A stretch of 37,006 bases of DNA from Alphaproteobacteria bacterium (GTDB taxonomy: Bacteria > Pseudomonadota > Alphaproteobacteria > Micavibrionales > Micavibrionaceae), in the NCBI GenBank assembly GCA_016794305.1, contig JAEUKN010000013.1:1-37006 (forward strand), given 5' to 3'. The notes below the pieces were generated by a model, which had not been told where the DNA came from, searched no databases, and saw only the letters and a program-made list of their open reading frames with translations. The translations under genes and the position numbers were made by a program. Of the stretch, positions 17,189 to 28,288 are shown one piece after another. The number at the start of each line of letters is the position of its first letter. The first letter of the stretch is position 1.

Positions 17189-17267
17189 GTATGTGGTATT
17201 TTGATACCGTACTTTTTGATCTGTTGATTTCTGCGGCATTGGGCGAGTTTTGATTGAATTATTTTCC

Positions 17268-17296
17268 TTGACGCCGCGGAATGAATGGGATAAAAA
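17268..17296 (+). promoter_or_regulatory. Promoter of rplM-rpsI
   Basis: TTGACG (17268-17273) and TAAAAA (17291-17296) with a 17-base spacer. Transcription would start near 17303, leaving a leader of about 37 bases before the rplM ATG. Confidence 0.55.
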
Positions 17297-17339
17297 GCGT
17301 GTAATTTTTAATCAACCATAGACTTAAAGGACACAGGTC

Positions 17340-17801
17340 ATGAAAACCTTTTCCGCCAAGCCTTCTGACATTCAGAAGAAATGGATTGTTGTGGACGCTA
17401 AGGATCTCGTTTTGGGCCGTTTGGCTTCGGTGATCGCGATGCGTTTGCGCGGCAAACATAAGGCAACTTTTACCCCCCACATGGATACGGGCGATTATGT
17501 CGTGGTCATCAATGCCGAAAAAGTGCATATGACCGGAAATAAACGCGAAGGCACAAAATTTTACTGGCACACCGGGTATCCGGGTGGCGTGAAGGAACGT
17601 ACACGGGCGCAACTGCTCGATGGTCGTTTTCCTGAACGCGTTATTATGAAAGCGGTTGAGCGTATGTTGCCCGAAGGCCCGATGGGGCGCAAAGTTTTGG
17701 GAAATCTGCGTGTGTATGCCGGGGCCGAACACCCGCACGTTGCGCAGAATCCTGAAATTCTGGATGTGGCGAGCATGAATCGCAAAAATGTGAAAGGATA
17801 A
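17340..17801 (+). CDS. rplM: 50S ribosomal protein L13
   Basis: 153 residues, the usual L13 length. Recognisable segments are [20 protein letters not shown] at the start, [20 protein letters not shown] (about 22-41), [23 protein letters not shown] and [20 protein letters not shown] near the end. L13 binds 23S rRNA early in large-subunit assembly. The stop shares a base with a run of three ATG codons that opens rpsI, so the two genes are one operon in the standard order. AAAGGACACAGGTC just before the ATG (17326-17339) supplies the ribosome binding site. Confidence 0.98.
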   Translation: MKTFSAKPSDIQKKWIVVDAKDLVLGRLASVIAMRLRGKHKATFTPHMDTGDYVVVINAEKVHMTGNKREGTKFYWHTGYPGGVKERTRAQLLDGRFPERVIMKAVERMLPEGPMGRKVLGNLRVYAGAEHPHVAQNPEILDVASMNRKNVKG

Positions 17802-17806
17802 TGATG

Positions 17807-18280
17807 ATGGCTGATTTGAACGATTTGAAAAATCTTTCCGAAAATGCGAGTGTTGCGGATGCTGCGGCCCCGCGTGAACCGAAACGTGATGCTCAGGGGC
17901 GTTCCTATGCGACCGGTCGTCGTAAAGAGGCCACGGCGCGCGTATGGATCAAACCCGGAAGCGGCCGCGTGACCGTTAACGGCAAAGATCAGGATATTTA
18001 TTTCGGGCGCAAAACGCACCTCTTGGTTTTAAACCAACCGTTTTTAATTGCGGATCGGTTGAATCAATTTGATGTTGTTTGCACGGTGAGCGGCGGCGGG
18101 CTGTCCGGTCAGGCCGGGGCCATTCGTCACGGTATTTCCCGCGCATTGCAATATTTTGAACCGGATTTGCGCGCACCATTGAAAACGGCGGGATTGCTCA
18201 CTCGTGATTCCCGTGCGGTTGAGCGTAAGAAAATCGGTCTCCATAAGGCACGCCGCGCCAAACAATGGGTTAAACGTTAA
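17807..18280 (+). CDS. rpsI: 30S ribosomal protein S9
   Basis: 157 residues. An N-terminal extension of about 35 residues, rich in Asp, Ala and Asn, precedes the S9 core, as is typical in alphaproteobacteria. Core motifs are [35 protein letters not shown] and [21 protein letters not shown]. The basic C-terminus ends in KR, the tail that contacts P-site tRNA; the usual FSKR is here WVKR. Three in-frame ATGs occur at 17801, 17804 and 17807. AAAGGA (17793-17798) favours 17807 (8-base spacing) or 17804, while 17801 would overlap the rplM stop. Confidence 0.97.
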   Translation: MADLNDLKNLSENASVADAAAPREPKRDAQGRSYATGRRKEATARVWIKPGSGRVTVNGKDQDIYFGRKTHLLVLNQPFLIADRLNQFDVVCTVSGGGLSGQAGAIRHGISRALQYFEPDLRAPLKTAGLLTRDSRAVERKKIGLHKARRAKQWVKR

Positions 18281-18286
18281 TTTTTA

Positions 18287-18338
18287 TTCGGGCGATGGAG
18301 TCAGGTGCGTTTTTGCACTTTTGACGCTGTCGCCCGAA
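18287..18338 (+). promoter_or_regulatory. 52-base nested hairpin between rpsI and the rhomboid gene
   Basis: TTCGGGCGA (18287-18295) pairs perfectly with TCGCCCGAA (18330-18338). Inside it GTCA/TGAC (18300-18303, 18322-18325) and GTGC/GCAC (18305-18308, 18315-18318) stack around a TTTTT loop. No T tract follows, so it is more likely an RNA processing or stability element, or an attenuating structure, than a simple terminator. Confidence 0.6.
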
Positions 18339-18349
18339 ATGTATTGGCC

Positions 18350-19195
18350 ATGTCCCATCCTGATGATCATTCGGAGCAACCATCCCAAGAACAGCCACAT
18401 TCCGATAATGTGGTAAAGTTTATTCCGCGGGTGAGGGGCCAGAGTGAAAAAAATCAAACACCCGAACATCGTTTATGGCGGGAAAATGACGACTCTAATC
18501 GTGTAGCCCCGTCATCCTATACTTTGCACACCGCGCCGTTTGGGGCCAAACATCCCCCGATGTTTAATATTCCCCGCGTGACCAAAATTTTGATAATGGT
18601 GATGGCGGCGATTGAAATTATGGTACAGATTGCCCAGAGTTTTTATCCGCAAGCCTTGCCAATCCTTACTCAAATCCTGATTTTTATTCCCGAACTTTGG
18701 TCGAGCGGCGATGCGTTTCAAAATGCCTCAATTCTCTCGCCTTTGGGGTCGATGTTCGCGCATGGCGGGTGGTTCCATTTGGGGATTAATGTGGTGAGTT
18801 TGGCGGCTTTTGGCTCGGGGGCCGAGAAAATCTACGGCACTAAAAAATATTTGGTTTTGTTTTTCGGCAGCGGAGTCGTCGGGCTGTTAAGTTATTTTGC
18901 CTTTTATCCCTTCGCAACCGTCGGGGTTTTGGGGGCTTCGGGGGCTATTAGCGGAATTTTCGGTGCCGTGCTTTATAATCTTTATGCCGCACCGCGCGGG
19001 GCGCAGACACGGGGAGGGGGCGGGCAGGACTCATTGATGCAAAGCCCCCTGATGATGATTTGTCTTATTTATGTGGTGATCAGTATCGTCAGCGGACTAA
19101 TCGGCACACCGAACGGCCAACCGATTGCCTGGATTTGCCATATCGGCGGATTTTTGGCCGGCATAGGCTTCGCGGCGCTGAAGCCGAAGAAATAA
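18350..19195 (+). CDS. Rhomboid-family intramembrane serine protease
   Basis: 281 residues. A cytoplasmic hydrophilic N-terminus (about 1-75) precedes about six transmembrane helices. Active-site features are [14 protein letters not shown] (138-151, with the oxyanion-region His and Asn147), GASGAISG (195-202, nucleophile Ser197) and the helix [11 protein letters not shown] (261-271, catalytic His264). Rhomboids cleave membrane-embedded substrates. I chose the ATG at 18350; an upstream in-frame GTG at 18305 lies inside the hairpin and lacks a ribosome binding site. The stop overlaps an ATG that could open uvrB (TAATG, 19193-19197). Function as a protease is well supported; the substrate is unknown. 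Confidence 0.9.
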   Translation: MSHPDDHSEQPSQEQPHSDNVVKFIPRVRGQSEKNQTPEHRLWRENDDSNRVAPSSYTLHTAPFGAKHPPMFNIPRVTKILIMVMAAIEIMVQIAQSFYPQALPILTQILIFIPELWSSGDAFQNASILSPLGSMFAHGGWFHLGINVVSLAAFGSGAEKIYGTKKYLVLFFGSGVVGLLSYFAFYPFATVGVLGASGAISGIFGAVLYNLYAAPRGAQTRGGGGQDSLMQSPLMMICLIYVVISIVSGLIGTPNGQPIAWICHIGGFLAGIGFAALKPKK

Positions 19196-19203
19196 TGGAG
19201 ATC

Positions 19204-21228
19204 ATGTCCCAAAAATTTAAAATTCATTCGGATTTTGCGCCTGCGGGGGATCAACCGGGGGCGATTGCGGCATTGGTGGGGGGACTGGCGGAGGGGCTCT
19301 CTGACCAAGTGTTGCTGGGGGTGACGGGGTCGGGGAAGACCTTTACTATGGCCCATGTGATTGAAAAAACCCAGCGGCCCGCGCTTATCCTCGCGCCCAA
19401 CAAAACACTGGCGGCGCAGCTTTATTCCGAAATGAAAAGCTTTTTCCCCGATAATGCGGTGGAATATTTTGTATCATATTATGATTATTATCAACCTGAG
19501 GCCTATGTTCCCAAAACTGATCTCTATATCGAAAAAGAATCCACGATTAATGAGCAAATTGACCGTATGCGCCACGCCGCGACCCGCGCATTATTTGAAC
19601 GGCGCGATGTGATTATTGTGGCGTCGGTGTCGTGTATTTACGGCATTGGGTCCAAGGAAGATTATTTCGCCATGACGTTGGAGGTGCATAAGGGCGAGCG
19701 GTTGGAGCGGGATGAGCTCATCGCCAAGCTAATTGAATTGCAATATAAACGCAACGACATTGCCTTTGAACGCGGGAGTTTCCGCGTGCGTGGCGATACG
19801 CTCGAACTGTTTCCCGTTCACTTTGATGATCGTGCCTGGCGGTTTTCTTTCTTTGGTGATGAGTTGGAGGAAATCAGCGAGTTTGACCCGCTCACGGGCC
19901 AGAAATTTACGCGCATGGACGGGGTGCGCATCTATGCCAATTCGCACTATGTCACCCCCGGCCCGACGATTGCCCAGGCGATTGAGTCGATCAAAAAAGA
20001 CCTGAAAATCCGGCTTGAGGAGTTTCAAGCGGAGAATAAATTGCTGGAATATCAACGGCTTGATCAACGCACGCGCTTTGATCTTGAAATGCTCATGGCC
20101 ACGGGCATGTGCCAGGGGATTGAAAATTATTCGCGCTATCTGACCGGTCGCGCACCGGGCCAGGCGCCGCCGACTTTGTTTGAATATCTGCCCGAAGATT
20201 CGCTGTTGTTTATTGACGAAAGCCACGTGATGGTCGGCCAGATCGGCGGCATGTATAACGGTGACCGCGCGCGCAAAACCGTTCTGGCGGAGTATGGCTT
20301 TCGCTTGCCGTCTGCGCTTGATAACCGCCCGCTCAAATTCACCGAATGGAATGACATGCGGCCGCAAACCGTTTATGTGTCAGCCACGCCGGGGGATTGG
20401 GAGTTGGAACAAACCGGCGGCAAATTTATCGAACAGGTGGTGCGCCCCACGGGATTGGTCGATCCGCCGGTGGAAATTCGCCCGACCGAGTTTCAAATTG
20501 ATGATTTGATGCATGAATGTCGCCGCGTGGTGACGGGTGACGAGAATGGTGGCGGGCGCATTTTGGTGACAACGCTGACCAAGAAAATGGCCGAGGATTT
20601 AACCGAGTATTTGGTCGAACACGGCTTGCGCGTGCGCTATCTCCACTCTGACATTGACACGCTCGAACGCATTGAAATTATTCGCGATTTGCGGTTGGGG
20701 GAGTTTGATATTCTGGTCGGGATCAACCTGCTGCGCGAAGGGCTCGACATTCCCGAATGCCGATTGGTGGCGATATTGGACGCGGATAAGGAAGGGTTTT
20801 TGCGCTCGCGCACCTCGCTCATCCAAACCATCGGGCGCGCCGCGCGCAATGTGGGCGGCAAAGCGATTTTATATGCCGATACCATCACCAAAAGCATGAA
20901 GGCGGCATTGGAGGAAACTGACCGCCGCCGCGAAAAACAAGAGGAATATAACCGCGCCCACGGCATCACCCCGGCCAGCGTGCAAAAGGCGATTTCCGAA
21001 GGATTAGGGCAAAAGGAAACCGAGGAAGACGTGCCGTCACTCAAGGTCGTGGGGCTTTCTGATCAAGAGCAAGAGATGATTCACAACCCGAAACTCCTCA
21101 CGCGGCAAATCGAAAAATTGCGCGCACAGATGCTCAAGGCCGCCGCCGACCTTGAGTTCGAAACCGCCGCCGACCTCCGCGACCAAATCAAAAAACTGGA
21201 GCAGCTGAATTTGGAGATTGCAGGGTAG
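19204..21228 (+). CDS. uvrB: Excinuclease ABC subunit B
   Basis: 674 residues, matching the usual UvrB length. UvrB is the damage-verifying helicase-like subunit of nucleotide excision repair. Walker A is GVTGSGKT (39-46), and [14 protein letters not shown] and the beta-hairpin [12 protein letters not shown] (92-103) follow. Later motifs are [28 protein letters not shown] and QTIGRAARN. The C-terminal UVR domain ([19 protein letters not shown]) binds UvrC. The conserved start aligns with the ATG at 19204, after GGAG at 19197-19200, a rather tight 3-base spacing. The ATG at 19195 would add MEI and overlap the rhomboid stop. It appears co-transcribed with the rhomboid gene. Confidence 0.97.
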   Translation: MSQKFKIHSDFAPAGDQPGAIAALVGGLAEGLSDQVLLGVTGSGKTFTMAHVIEKTQRPALILAPNKTLAAQLYSEMKSFFPDNAVEYFVSYYDYYQPEAYVPKTDLYIEKESTINEQIDRMRHAATRALFERRDVIIVASVSCIYGIGSKEDYFAMTLEVHKGERLERDELIAKLIELQYKRNDIAFERGSFRVRGDTLELFPVHFDDRAWRFSFFGDELEEISEFDPLTGQKFTRMDGVRIYANSHYVTPGPTIAQAIESIKKDLKIRLEEFQAENKLLEYQRLDQRTRFDLEMLMATGMCQGIENYSRYLTGRAPGQAPPTLFEYLPEDSLLFIDESHVMVGQIGGMYNGDRARKTVLAEYGFRLPSALDNRPLKFTEWNDMRPQTVYVSATPGDWELEQTGGKFIEQVVRPTGLVDPPVEIRPTEFQIDDLMHECRRVVTGDENGGGRILVTTLTKKMAEDLTEYLVEHGLRVRYLHSDIDTLERIEIIRDLRLGEFDILVGINLLREGLDIPECRLVAILDADKEGFLRSRTSLIQTIGRAARNVGGKAILYADTITKSMKAALEETDRRREKQEEYNRAHGITPASVQKAISEGLGQKETEEDVPSLKVVGLSDQEQEMIHNPKLLTRQIEKLRAQMLKAAADLEFETAADLRDQIKKLEQLNLEIAG

Positions 21229-21285
21229 GGGAGCGGACATAAAATTATCACTGGAAAATCGGGTGAAAATTCTTTACTCTGGGGC

Positions 21286-21438
21286 ATGTCTGAACGTAAG
21301 GAAAATCCGGAATTATTAGCGCGCAGGGCTGCGGCCCTTAAAAGTAACTTGCGCAAACGTAAGGAGCAATCCGGCTCTCGTTCCGCACTCGGTCAAGTCC
21401 CTGAGGCTGCGCCCATCACCGATCATCCCCCGAAATAA
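21286..21438 (+). CDS. Small basic conserved-type protein of 50 residues
   Basis: The ATG at 21286 opens 50 codons to a TAA at 21438. The N-terminal half is a strongly basic amphipathic helix with NPELLARRAAALKSNLRKRK; the tail is Pro/Ala-rich. Small proteins with a RRAAAL-x-NL-x-RRK core are widespread in alphaproteobacteria, usually unannotated, and their role is unknown; RNA or membrane-surface binding would fit the charge. It sits in the gap between uvrB and dcd on the same strand. The composition and helix make it look real rather than chance. No strong ribosome binding site precedes it (GGGG at 21281-21284). Confidence 0.6.
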   Translation: MSERKENPELLARRAAALKSNLRKRKEQSGSRSALGQVPEAAPITDHPPK

Positions 21439-21454
21439 GGTTTTTTGAGATCAC

Positions 21455-22060
21455 ATGAATCATATCATTGCACACCCTGATCATTCTCACCTGCCCGGGA
21501 TCATGCCCGATCATTGGATCCGCGAACAATCCATAATGCATCAGATGATCAGCCCGTTTGTCGATACGCAAAATCGGGACAAAAACGGGGAAAAGATTAT
21601 TTCATATGGCCTTTCGTCCTATGGGTATGATGCCCGCTGTTCGGATGAATTTATGATTTTTACCAATGTTGATAACGCCATTGTGGACCCCAAAAATTTT
21701 TCCAACCAAAGCTTTGTCGAACGTCAAAATGATATATGCGTTATTCCGCCCAATTCCTTTGTGCTTACGCGCACTGTTGAATATTTCCGGATTCCAAAGG
21801 ATGTGTTGGTGGTTTGCTTGGGCAAAAGCACCTATGCGCGCTGTGGATTAATCGTGAATGTCACGCCGTTGGAGCCGGGATGGGAAGGCCATGTCACGTT
21901 GGAGCTGTCCAACACCACCCCCCTGCCGGCAAAAGTTTACGCCCATGAGGGCATCGCGCAGTTCCTGTTTTTTAAGGGCTCAAGCCCCTGCGAAACCTCC
22001 TACGCCGATCGTTCCGGAAAATACATGAAACAAACCGGCGTAACCATCCCCCGGGTTTAG
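21455..22060 (+). CDS. dcd: dCTP deaminase
   Basis: 201 residues. Dcd deaminates dCTP to dUTP, feeding dTMP synthesis. Family motifs are [38 protein letters not shown] and [20 protein letters not shown], with the catalytic Glu in LELSN, and the C-terminal [17 protein letters not shown]. Most family members are about 184 residues and begin near MPDHWIRE. The ATG at 21455, preceded by GAGA (21447-21450), adds 16 His/Pro-rich residues; the ATG at 21503 would give the standard length. I kept the longer form but the true start is open. Confidence 0.95.
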   Translation: MNHIIAHPDHSHLPGIMPDHWIREQSIMHQMISPFVDTQNRDKNGEKIISYGLSSYGYDARCSDEFMIFTNVDNAIVDPKNFSNQSFVERQNDICVIPPNSFVLTRTVEYFRIPKDVLVVCLGKSTYARCGLIVNVTPLEPGWEGHVTLELSNTTPLPAKVYAHEGIAQFLFFKGSSPCETSYADRSGKYMKQTGVTIPRV

Positions 22061-22066
22061 AAGTGT

Positions 22067-22555
22067 TTAAGGCGTGGTTTTTTTGCGGCTATCAATACGG
22101 CTTTTGATATCTTCCACGCGCTCTTGATGGGCGGCCTTGGCGTCATCTACGCGTTGGTCGTGAGCGGCTTTCGCATCCTCAACACGTTGTTCATGCGCAT
22201 CCTTGGCAGCGTCAACGCGCTCTTGGTGAGCATCTTTGGCGGCATCAATGCGTTCTTGGCGGGCATCTTTGGCATCTTCGATCCGTTGTTCGGCCGCGGC
22301 TTTGGCTTCTTCTGCCCGCTGTTGTTGCGCGGCGCGGGCAGCCTCTCTTTGCTCTTGTCGCGTTTGCTTAAGCTCTTGAAGCTGTTCTTGTCGTTGTTCC
22401 TTGGCGGCTTGAATGCGCTCTTGACGTTCGGCCTTAAAACGGGATTTAAGGTCGCCGGTTTCCTCGGCCTGAGCCGTTTGAGTCACAGGCAATCCGGCCA
22501 TCAGGAGTCCCAGGGCAGAAAAAGTCAATAGTGTGGATTTGATTGAAAAAGTCAT
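22067..22555 (-). CDS. Secreted protein made of 11-residue helical repeats
   Basis: 162 residues. A cleavable signal peptide with a hydrophobic core (about 7-24) and an AQA cleavage site (Ala30) is followed by a highly charged helix rich in Ala, Glu, Gln, Arg and Lys. From about residue 36 to 156 the sequence is a tandem 11-residue repeat, consensus R[I/V]xxAKxAxQE. Arg occurs at 80, 91, 102, 113, 124, 135 and 146 and equivalent positions at 47, 58 and 69. The spacing is exact with no indel. The C-terminus is basic (SRKKTTP). I do not recognise the family. The 11-residue period predicts a straight or right-handed coiled coil, unlike the heptad of normal left-handed coils. GGAG lies upstream of the start on this strand. 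The opposite frame is only a mirror of the repeats. Confidence 0.85.
   Translation of the reverse strand: MTFSIKSTLLTFSALGLLMAGLPVTQTAQAEETGDLKSRFKAERQERIQAAKEQRQEQLQELKQTRQEQREAARAAQQQRAEEAKAAAEQRIEDAKDARQERIDAAKDAHQERVDAAKDAHEQRVEDAKAAHDQRVDDAKAAHQERVEDIKSRIDSRKKTTP
22088..22450 (-). repeat. 33-base in-frame tandem repeat array (11 units)
   Basis: DNA coding residues 36-156 of the secreted helix protein, about 11 units of 33 bases. The C-proximal five or six units are most alike, while the first ones have drifted. Unit boundaries follow the recurrent RQE/HQE ends. Confidence 0.8.
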
Positions 22556-22927
22556 GGTGTTTTCTCCGGCATAGTCAATTCAAGAAAATTAAAGGGGATA
22601 ATTCTAAAAACTGCCGAAAAGACTAAAGCAAAATGATTAAAAAAACCTATATGAAGTGTTAAATTTTCTCATTAAAATTGGTATGGATAAAAAATTTTTG
22701 TTCATACAAATTTTACACTTATTCGCAATAAAAGGCCTATAAAATTATAGGCGTAATAATATCTGAGTTGTAGATTATACCTTTAGACCGTTTTTGGTTT
22801 CGGTGGAATCAAAAAATGATCTAAGTCTTTGTTTAATCGAGTTTTATTGCGATTGGCCGGCTTTCGCTTAATTGCAAAATACTCTAAAGTTATCAAAAGA
22901 ATCAAAATTAAGAATATGAGGTTTTCC
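22556..22927. promoter_or_regulatory. Divergent AT-rich spacer with two palindromes
   Basis: The spacer runs between the minus-strand repeat protein and the plus-strand chemoreceptor. It holds a near-perfect 27-base palindrome, 22681-22707 (GTATG and CATAC ends, A-tract/T-tract centre; 11 of 13 pairs plus two G-T). It also holds GCCTATAA-AA-TTATAGGC (22735-22752). Both look like binding sites or promoter-proximal structures. I found no RNA gene here and no supported ORF. Confidence 0.5.
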
Positions 22928-25090
22928 ATGCTGGCGCGGGTCAAAATTTCGCAAAAACTGCCCATTTTAATTGTTTTTTTGTGCATTTGCTCGGCACTCG
23001 TCATTGGCATGATTACCGTGCGCAAAGCCAATACTGAGCTGGATCATGCAAACGAGGAAAAGTTGGTGGCTTTGCAAGAGGCCAGGACATCGGAGCTAAA
23101 TAACTATTTGCGCTCTATTCAAGAGGATTTGGAGATTTTATCCCACAATCCCCGCACGTTACAGGCTTTGCGAGACTTTACGACCGGATGGGATCAAATA
23201 CGCGCCACTTCGGATCCAACCAAGAATTTACAAACGCTCTATATTGAAAAAAATCCGCACCCGGTGGGTGAAAAGGAAGCTTTGGATTTTGCCAGTGATG
23301 GATCATTATATTCGCAATTTCATGCGAATTATCATCCGTGGTTTCGGCATTTCCTCAAACAAAAGGGGCTATATGACATATTTTTATTCACCCCGAACGG
23401 CGATGTTGTTTATACCGTTTTTAAAGAGGCGGATTTTGCCACAAATGTCTTGAATGGGGAGTGGAAAGACAGTGATTTGGGCAATATTTTCCGCGCTGTT
23501 AAACAAAATCCGGATCAATCACAGCCTGTGTTTTTTGATTTCAAACCCTATGCGCCCAGCCACGATGCGCCGGCGAGTTTTATTGCGCAACCAATCAGGG
23601 ATGAACAAGGTCATTTCGCGGGCGTCTTGGCTTTTCAAATGCCAATTTCACGGATAAACGAGGTGATGCAATCGGCCAATGGGTTGGGCAAAACCGGGGA
23701 AATCAGTATTGTTGGGGGGGATTACCTCATGCGAAACGATTCGCGGTTTGAAAAAGAGTCAACAATCTTAAAAACCAAGATTCAAAATAAAGCAGTGGAG
23801 CAAGCACTCAACGGGAATAGCGGATATATGAAGGTAAAAAATGCTCACGCTTTGCCGTCTTTGGCGGCCTATGGGCCGTTAGATTTCTTGGGGACGAAGT
23901 GGGCTGTGGTCGCGGAAATTGAAGACTCGGAAGTTCGGGCACCGGTCCGCAGCATGCAGTTATATATCGCCTTTGTCACCTTGGGTGTCGTGGTCTTGGT
24001 TACGCTGATTGCGGTGTTTACGTCGCGTAAAATTTCCAGACCTATTACAGAGATGGCCAATGCAATGAATAAAATTGCGCGCGGTGATTTTGCCGTCGAA
24101 GTGCCGGGAATGGAACGCGGCGATGAAATTGGCGTTATGGCTGATGCCGTGAGTGTTCTTAAAGAAAACTCTCAACAAGCTCAAAACCTTCAGGCCGAGC
24201 AAGAGAGCTTGAAACAGCGGGCGAATGAAGAGCGGCGCGCGTTGATGCATAAGCTTGCGGATCAATTTGACCGACAGGTGGGTAGTGCGCTGCAGAGCCT
24301 TTCGGTGGCAGCGGAGCAATTACAAGCGGCGGCAAAAAATATGGGCAATACCGCACAAGAAACCCAGAGTTTCAGCCAATCCGTTGCCTCTGCCGCACAG
24401 GAAACCAGTGTGAATGTGTCATCGGTTTCCCATGCCACAAGTCAAATCAGCAGCGGAGCGCACCAAATTGCGTCACAAGCCGAAAACGTGGCACAGCAAG
24501 CAAATATTGCTTCAAGTACCGCTACGGGCACGGGGCACAAAGTGGACCAGTTAAATCAATTGGCACAAAATATTGGCCACGTAGTTTCATCGATTCGTGA
24601 TATTGCCAAACAGACAAATCTGTTGGCACTCAACGCGACTATTGAGGCCGCGCGTGCGGGGGAAACAGGGAAGGGATTCGCCGTGGTGGCGGGAGAGGTC
24701 AAGAAGTTGGCGACCGAAACTGCGACAAAAACCAATGAAATTGAGGACCGAATTGCAGGAATACAATCTGCGGCGCAAGAAGCGGTTGTGGCAGTGAATG
24801 AAATTATTCGCAATATTGCGGATATTGACCAGGTGGCCTCTCAAACCGCGAATGCGGCCCAGGAACAAAGTGCCATGATCACCGAAATTTCTAACAATAT
24901 TTCCGAAGTTTCTGTTGCGGCGGATCAGGTATCCTCGGCGATTGTGAAGGTTCAAAATGGCGCGGAGGAAACGGGTGAGGCATCCCTAATGTTAAAAAGC
25001 CACGCCGATACAATCGCACAGCTTTGTGAAACTCTCGGGGCATCTGTTGAAAATTTCCTCAGCGAGATCAGAACGGATAAAAGCGTTTAA
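22928..25090 (+). CDS. Methyl-accepting chemotaxis protein
   Basis: 720 residues. Transmembrane helix 1 spans about 11-31, then a periplasmic sensor of about 310 residues with Cache-like features, TM2 at about 345-366, a HAMP domain (about 366-419) and the cytoplasmic signalling hairpin. The hairpin tip [20 protein letters not shown] (556-575) and the following [20 protein letters not shown] are intact for CheA/CheW docking. No NWETF-type CheR tether is present at the C-terminus. The ligand is unknown. I chose ATG 22928 because GAGG (22918-22921) lies 6 bases upstream; ATG 22916 is four codons longer. It is a monocistron with a terminator right after the stop. Confidence 0.92.
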   Translation: MLARVKISQKLPILIVFLCICSALVIGMITVRKANTELDHANEEKLVALQEARTSELNNYLRSIQEDLEILSHNPRTLQALRDFTTGWDQIRATSDPTKNLQTLYIEKNPHPVGEKEALDFASDGSLYSQFHANYHPWFRHFLKQKGLYDIFLFTPNGDVVYTVFKEADFATNVLNGEWKDSDLGNIFRAVKQNPDQSQPVFFDFKPYAPSHDAPASFIAQPIRDEQGHFAGVLAFQMPISRINEVMQSANGLGKTGEISIVGGDYLMRNDSRFEKESTILKTKIQNKAVEQALNGNSGYMKVKNAHALPSLAAYGPLDFLGTKWAVVAEIEDSEVRAPVRSMQLYIAFVTLGVVVLVTLIAVFTSRKISRPITEMANAMNKIARGDFAVEVPGMERGDEIGVMADAVSVLKENSQQAQNLQAEQESLKQRANEERRALMHKLADQFDRQVGSALQSLSVAAEQLQAAAKNMGNTAQETQSFSQSVASAAQETSVNVSSVSHATSQISSGAHQIASQAENVAQQANIASSTATGTGHKVDQLNQLAQNIGHVVSSIRDIAKQTNLLALNATIEAARAGETGKGFAVVAGEVKKLATETATKTNEIEDRIAGIQSAAQEAVVAVNEIIRNIADIDQVASQTANAAQEQSAMITEISNNISEVSVAADQVSSAIVKVQNGAEETGEASLMLKSHADTIAQLCETLGASVENFLSEIRTDKSV

Positions 25091-25103
25091 AAATCCGCTT
25101 TTT
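25079..25103 (+). terminator. Terminator hairpin at the end of the chemoreceptor gene
   Basis: AAAAGCG (25079-25085) pairs with CGCTTTT (25096-25102), and the TAA stop lies in the loop. The T-rich 3' side makes it a plausible rho-independent terminator, though the GC part of the stem is short. Confidence 0.5.
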
Positions 25104-25271
25104 GCGTTGGCGCATTCTTGCATTTTACACTGAAAGGCGGTATGTGAGTCAGCAGGGTATATGTCATGATTAGGGCGTTTTGCGATGAAGTGAAAGCCGG
25201 GTAATCGTAACAAAATGCAACAAAACGGATATTTAGGCCATTTTTTAATTCTACCCAAATCAAAAATGGTC

Positions 25272-26641
<1,370 letters not shown>

Positions 26642-26657
26642 TCATAGCGAAATTGTC

Positions 26658-26709
26658 AGAACCTGTTCATGATCTCTTTCATGATCTCTACCGCATCACG
26701 AACAGGTTC
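26658..26709. repeat. Collapsed palindromic element (element B)
   Basis: AGAACCTGTTCATGATCTC (26658-26676) matches the left arm of the 30.5 kb element apart from one base (ACCTG for ATCTG). GAACAGGTTC (26700-26709) closes a 10-base stem with GAACCTGTTC (26659-26668). A second TTCATGATCTC follows directly, as if the centre had been deleted. It may also serve as the eno terminator (TTTTT at 26713-26717). Confidence 0.75.
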
Positions 26710-26742
26710 GTTGTTTTTAAAGCTGTTGAGTCTATGATTTTT

Positions 26743-26803
26743 TTAGCCGCGAATTTCCACGAATGACTATGAATATACTCTGTGCCTAATCATTCGTGGC
26801 TAA
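26743..26803. repeat. Second inverted repeat in the eno-gltA gap
   Basis: CCACGAATGA (26757-26766) pairs perfectly with TCATTCGTGG (26790-26799), and TTAGCCGCGAAT (26743-26754) pairs with ATTCGTGGCTAA (26792-26803) with one mismatch, so the two pairings compete. Lying between convergent genes, it could act as a bidirectional terminator or be a repeat remnant. Confidence 0.6.
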
Positions 26804-26822
26804 GAAAAATTTCGGGCCGTTC

Positions 26823-28133
26823 TTACCGCTTATCCACGGGCACGTAATCCCGATCTGGTGCGCCTGTATAAAGCTGGCGTGGGCGGCCGATGCGGTTGCT
26901 TGGCTCCTCCATCATTTCTTTCCATTGCGATACCCATCCGACTGTGCGCGCCATGGCAAAAAGCACGGTAAACATGGACACGGGGAAACCCATCGCCTTG
27001 AGAATAATGCCCGAATAAAAATCCACATTCGGATATAATTTGCGTTCGACAAAATAAGGATCGGACAGGGCGATGCGCTCCATTTCCATAGCGATTTCGA
27101 GCAGCGGATCTTTGATTCCAAGCTCAGCCAGGACTTTGTCACAAGCCTCCTTCATGACAGTGGCGCGCGGATCAAAGTTTTTATACACGCGGTGGCCAAA
27201 GCCCATCAGGCGGTATTTTTTATCCTTAACCCCCTGAATAAACTCCGGAATGCGGTCTTTATTTCCGATTTCCTGAAGCATTTCCAGCACGGCTTGATTT
27301 GCGCCGCCATGCGCAGGCCCCCAGAGTGAGGCGATCCCCGCGGCAATACAGGCAAACGGATTGGCCTGGGACGATCCCGCGAGACGCACGGTAGAGGTTG
27401 AGGCATTTTGCTCATGATCCGCGTGCAAAATCAGGATTTTATCCATGGCATCGGCAATCACGGGGGACACTTTGTATGGTTCCGCCGGCACCGCAAAGCA
27501 CATATGGAGGAAGTTTTCGGCGAATCCAAGGTCGTTGCGCGGGTAAACGAAGGGCTGGCCGATCGAATATTTAAACGCCATAGCGGCAAGAGTCGGCAGC
27601 TTAGCGATCAAGCGATGCGCCGAAATCTCACGTTGTTGCGGGTCGGAAATATCAAGCGAGTCGTGATAGAACGCAGCCAGTGCCCCAACCACGCCGCACA
27701 TCACCGCCATTGGGTGGGCATCACGGCGGAACCCGCGAAAGAAAAACTGCAATTGTTCATGCACCATCGTGTGATAGGTCACATTTTTGCGGAATTCTTC
27801 GAATTGTTTTTTGCTTGGCAAATCGCCGTACAGCAAGAGGTAGGCAACCTCCACAAAATTGCTTTTTTCCGCCAAATCCTTGATGTTGTAGCCGCGGTGA
27901 AGCAAAACGCCCTTATCGCCGTCGATAAAGGTAATGCGCGATTTACAGCTGGCGGTGGAGGTAAAGCTCGGGTCGAGCGTAAAAACACCTGTATCCTCGT
28001 ATAATGACCTGATATCAATCGTGTCCGGCCCCAAAGTCCCTGAAACAACGGGGAGAACCCACTTCTCTCCGGTTTGATCGTTGCTAAGGGTAAAGGTTTT
28101 TCCGGTAGTTTCGGTGTTTTTGGAGTCAGACAT
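26823..28133 (-). CDS. gltA: Citrate synthase, type II
   Basis: 436 residues, the length of the hexameric Gram-negative type. It condenses acetyl-CoA and oxaloacetate. The N-terminal domain includes [14 protein letters not shown] and [20 protein letters not shown]. Active-site motifs are [19 protein letters not shown] (catalytic His), [17 protein letters not shown] (second His) and [13 protein letters not shown] (Asp). [16 protein letters not shown] is also typical. GAGGA upstream of the ATG on this strand supplies the ribosome binding site. It is divergent from yejB across a 155-base spacer (28134-28288), where no consensus promoter stands out. Confidence 0.97.
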   Translation of the reverse strand: MSDSKNTETTGKTFTLSNDQTGEKWVLPVVSGTLGPDTIDIRSLYEDTGVFTLDPSFTSTASCKSRITFIDGDKGVLLHRGYNIKDLAEKSNFVEVAYLLLYGDLPSKKQFEEFRKNVTYHTMVHEQLQFFFRGFRRDAHPMAVMCGVVGALAAFYHDSLDISDPQQREISAHRLIAKLPTLAAMAFKYSIGQPFVYPRNDLGFAENFLHMCFAVPAEPYKVSPVIADAMDKILILHADHEQNASTSTVRLAGSSQANPFACIAAGIASLWGPAHGGANQAVLEMLQEIGNKDRIPEFIQGVKDKKYRLMGFGHRVYKNFDPRATVMKEACDKVLAELGIKDPLLEIAMEMERIALSDPYFVERKLYPNVDFYSGIILKAMGFPVSMFTVLFAMARTVGWVSQWKEMMEEPSNRIGRPRQLYTGAPDRDYVPVDKR

Positions 28134-28288
28134 AGAAATCCTCGAATGATAAGTGTTTGAATTTTGAATTAAAAACTCAGTAAGGATTACATACTCTACG
28201 CGCCGAAGGTTAATTGTGCCTTAACGGGGGATAACAAGATGACGAATCCATCTATGATTACGCGGGCAAATATGATTGAATAGATTTT

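Noticed and set aside
22124..22531. Long plus-strand frame rich in Leu, Phe, Ile and Gly that looks like a membrane protein
   Set aside because: It is the mirror of the 11-residue-repeat gene on the minus strand, which has a signal peptide, a ribosome binding site and a perfect repeat; the hydrophobic look comes from reading Ala/Glu/Gln codons backwards.
27408..28004. 198-codon plus-strand frame
   Set aside because: It lies wholly opposite gltA, which shows all citrate synthase active-site motifs.
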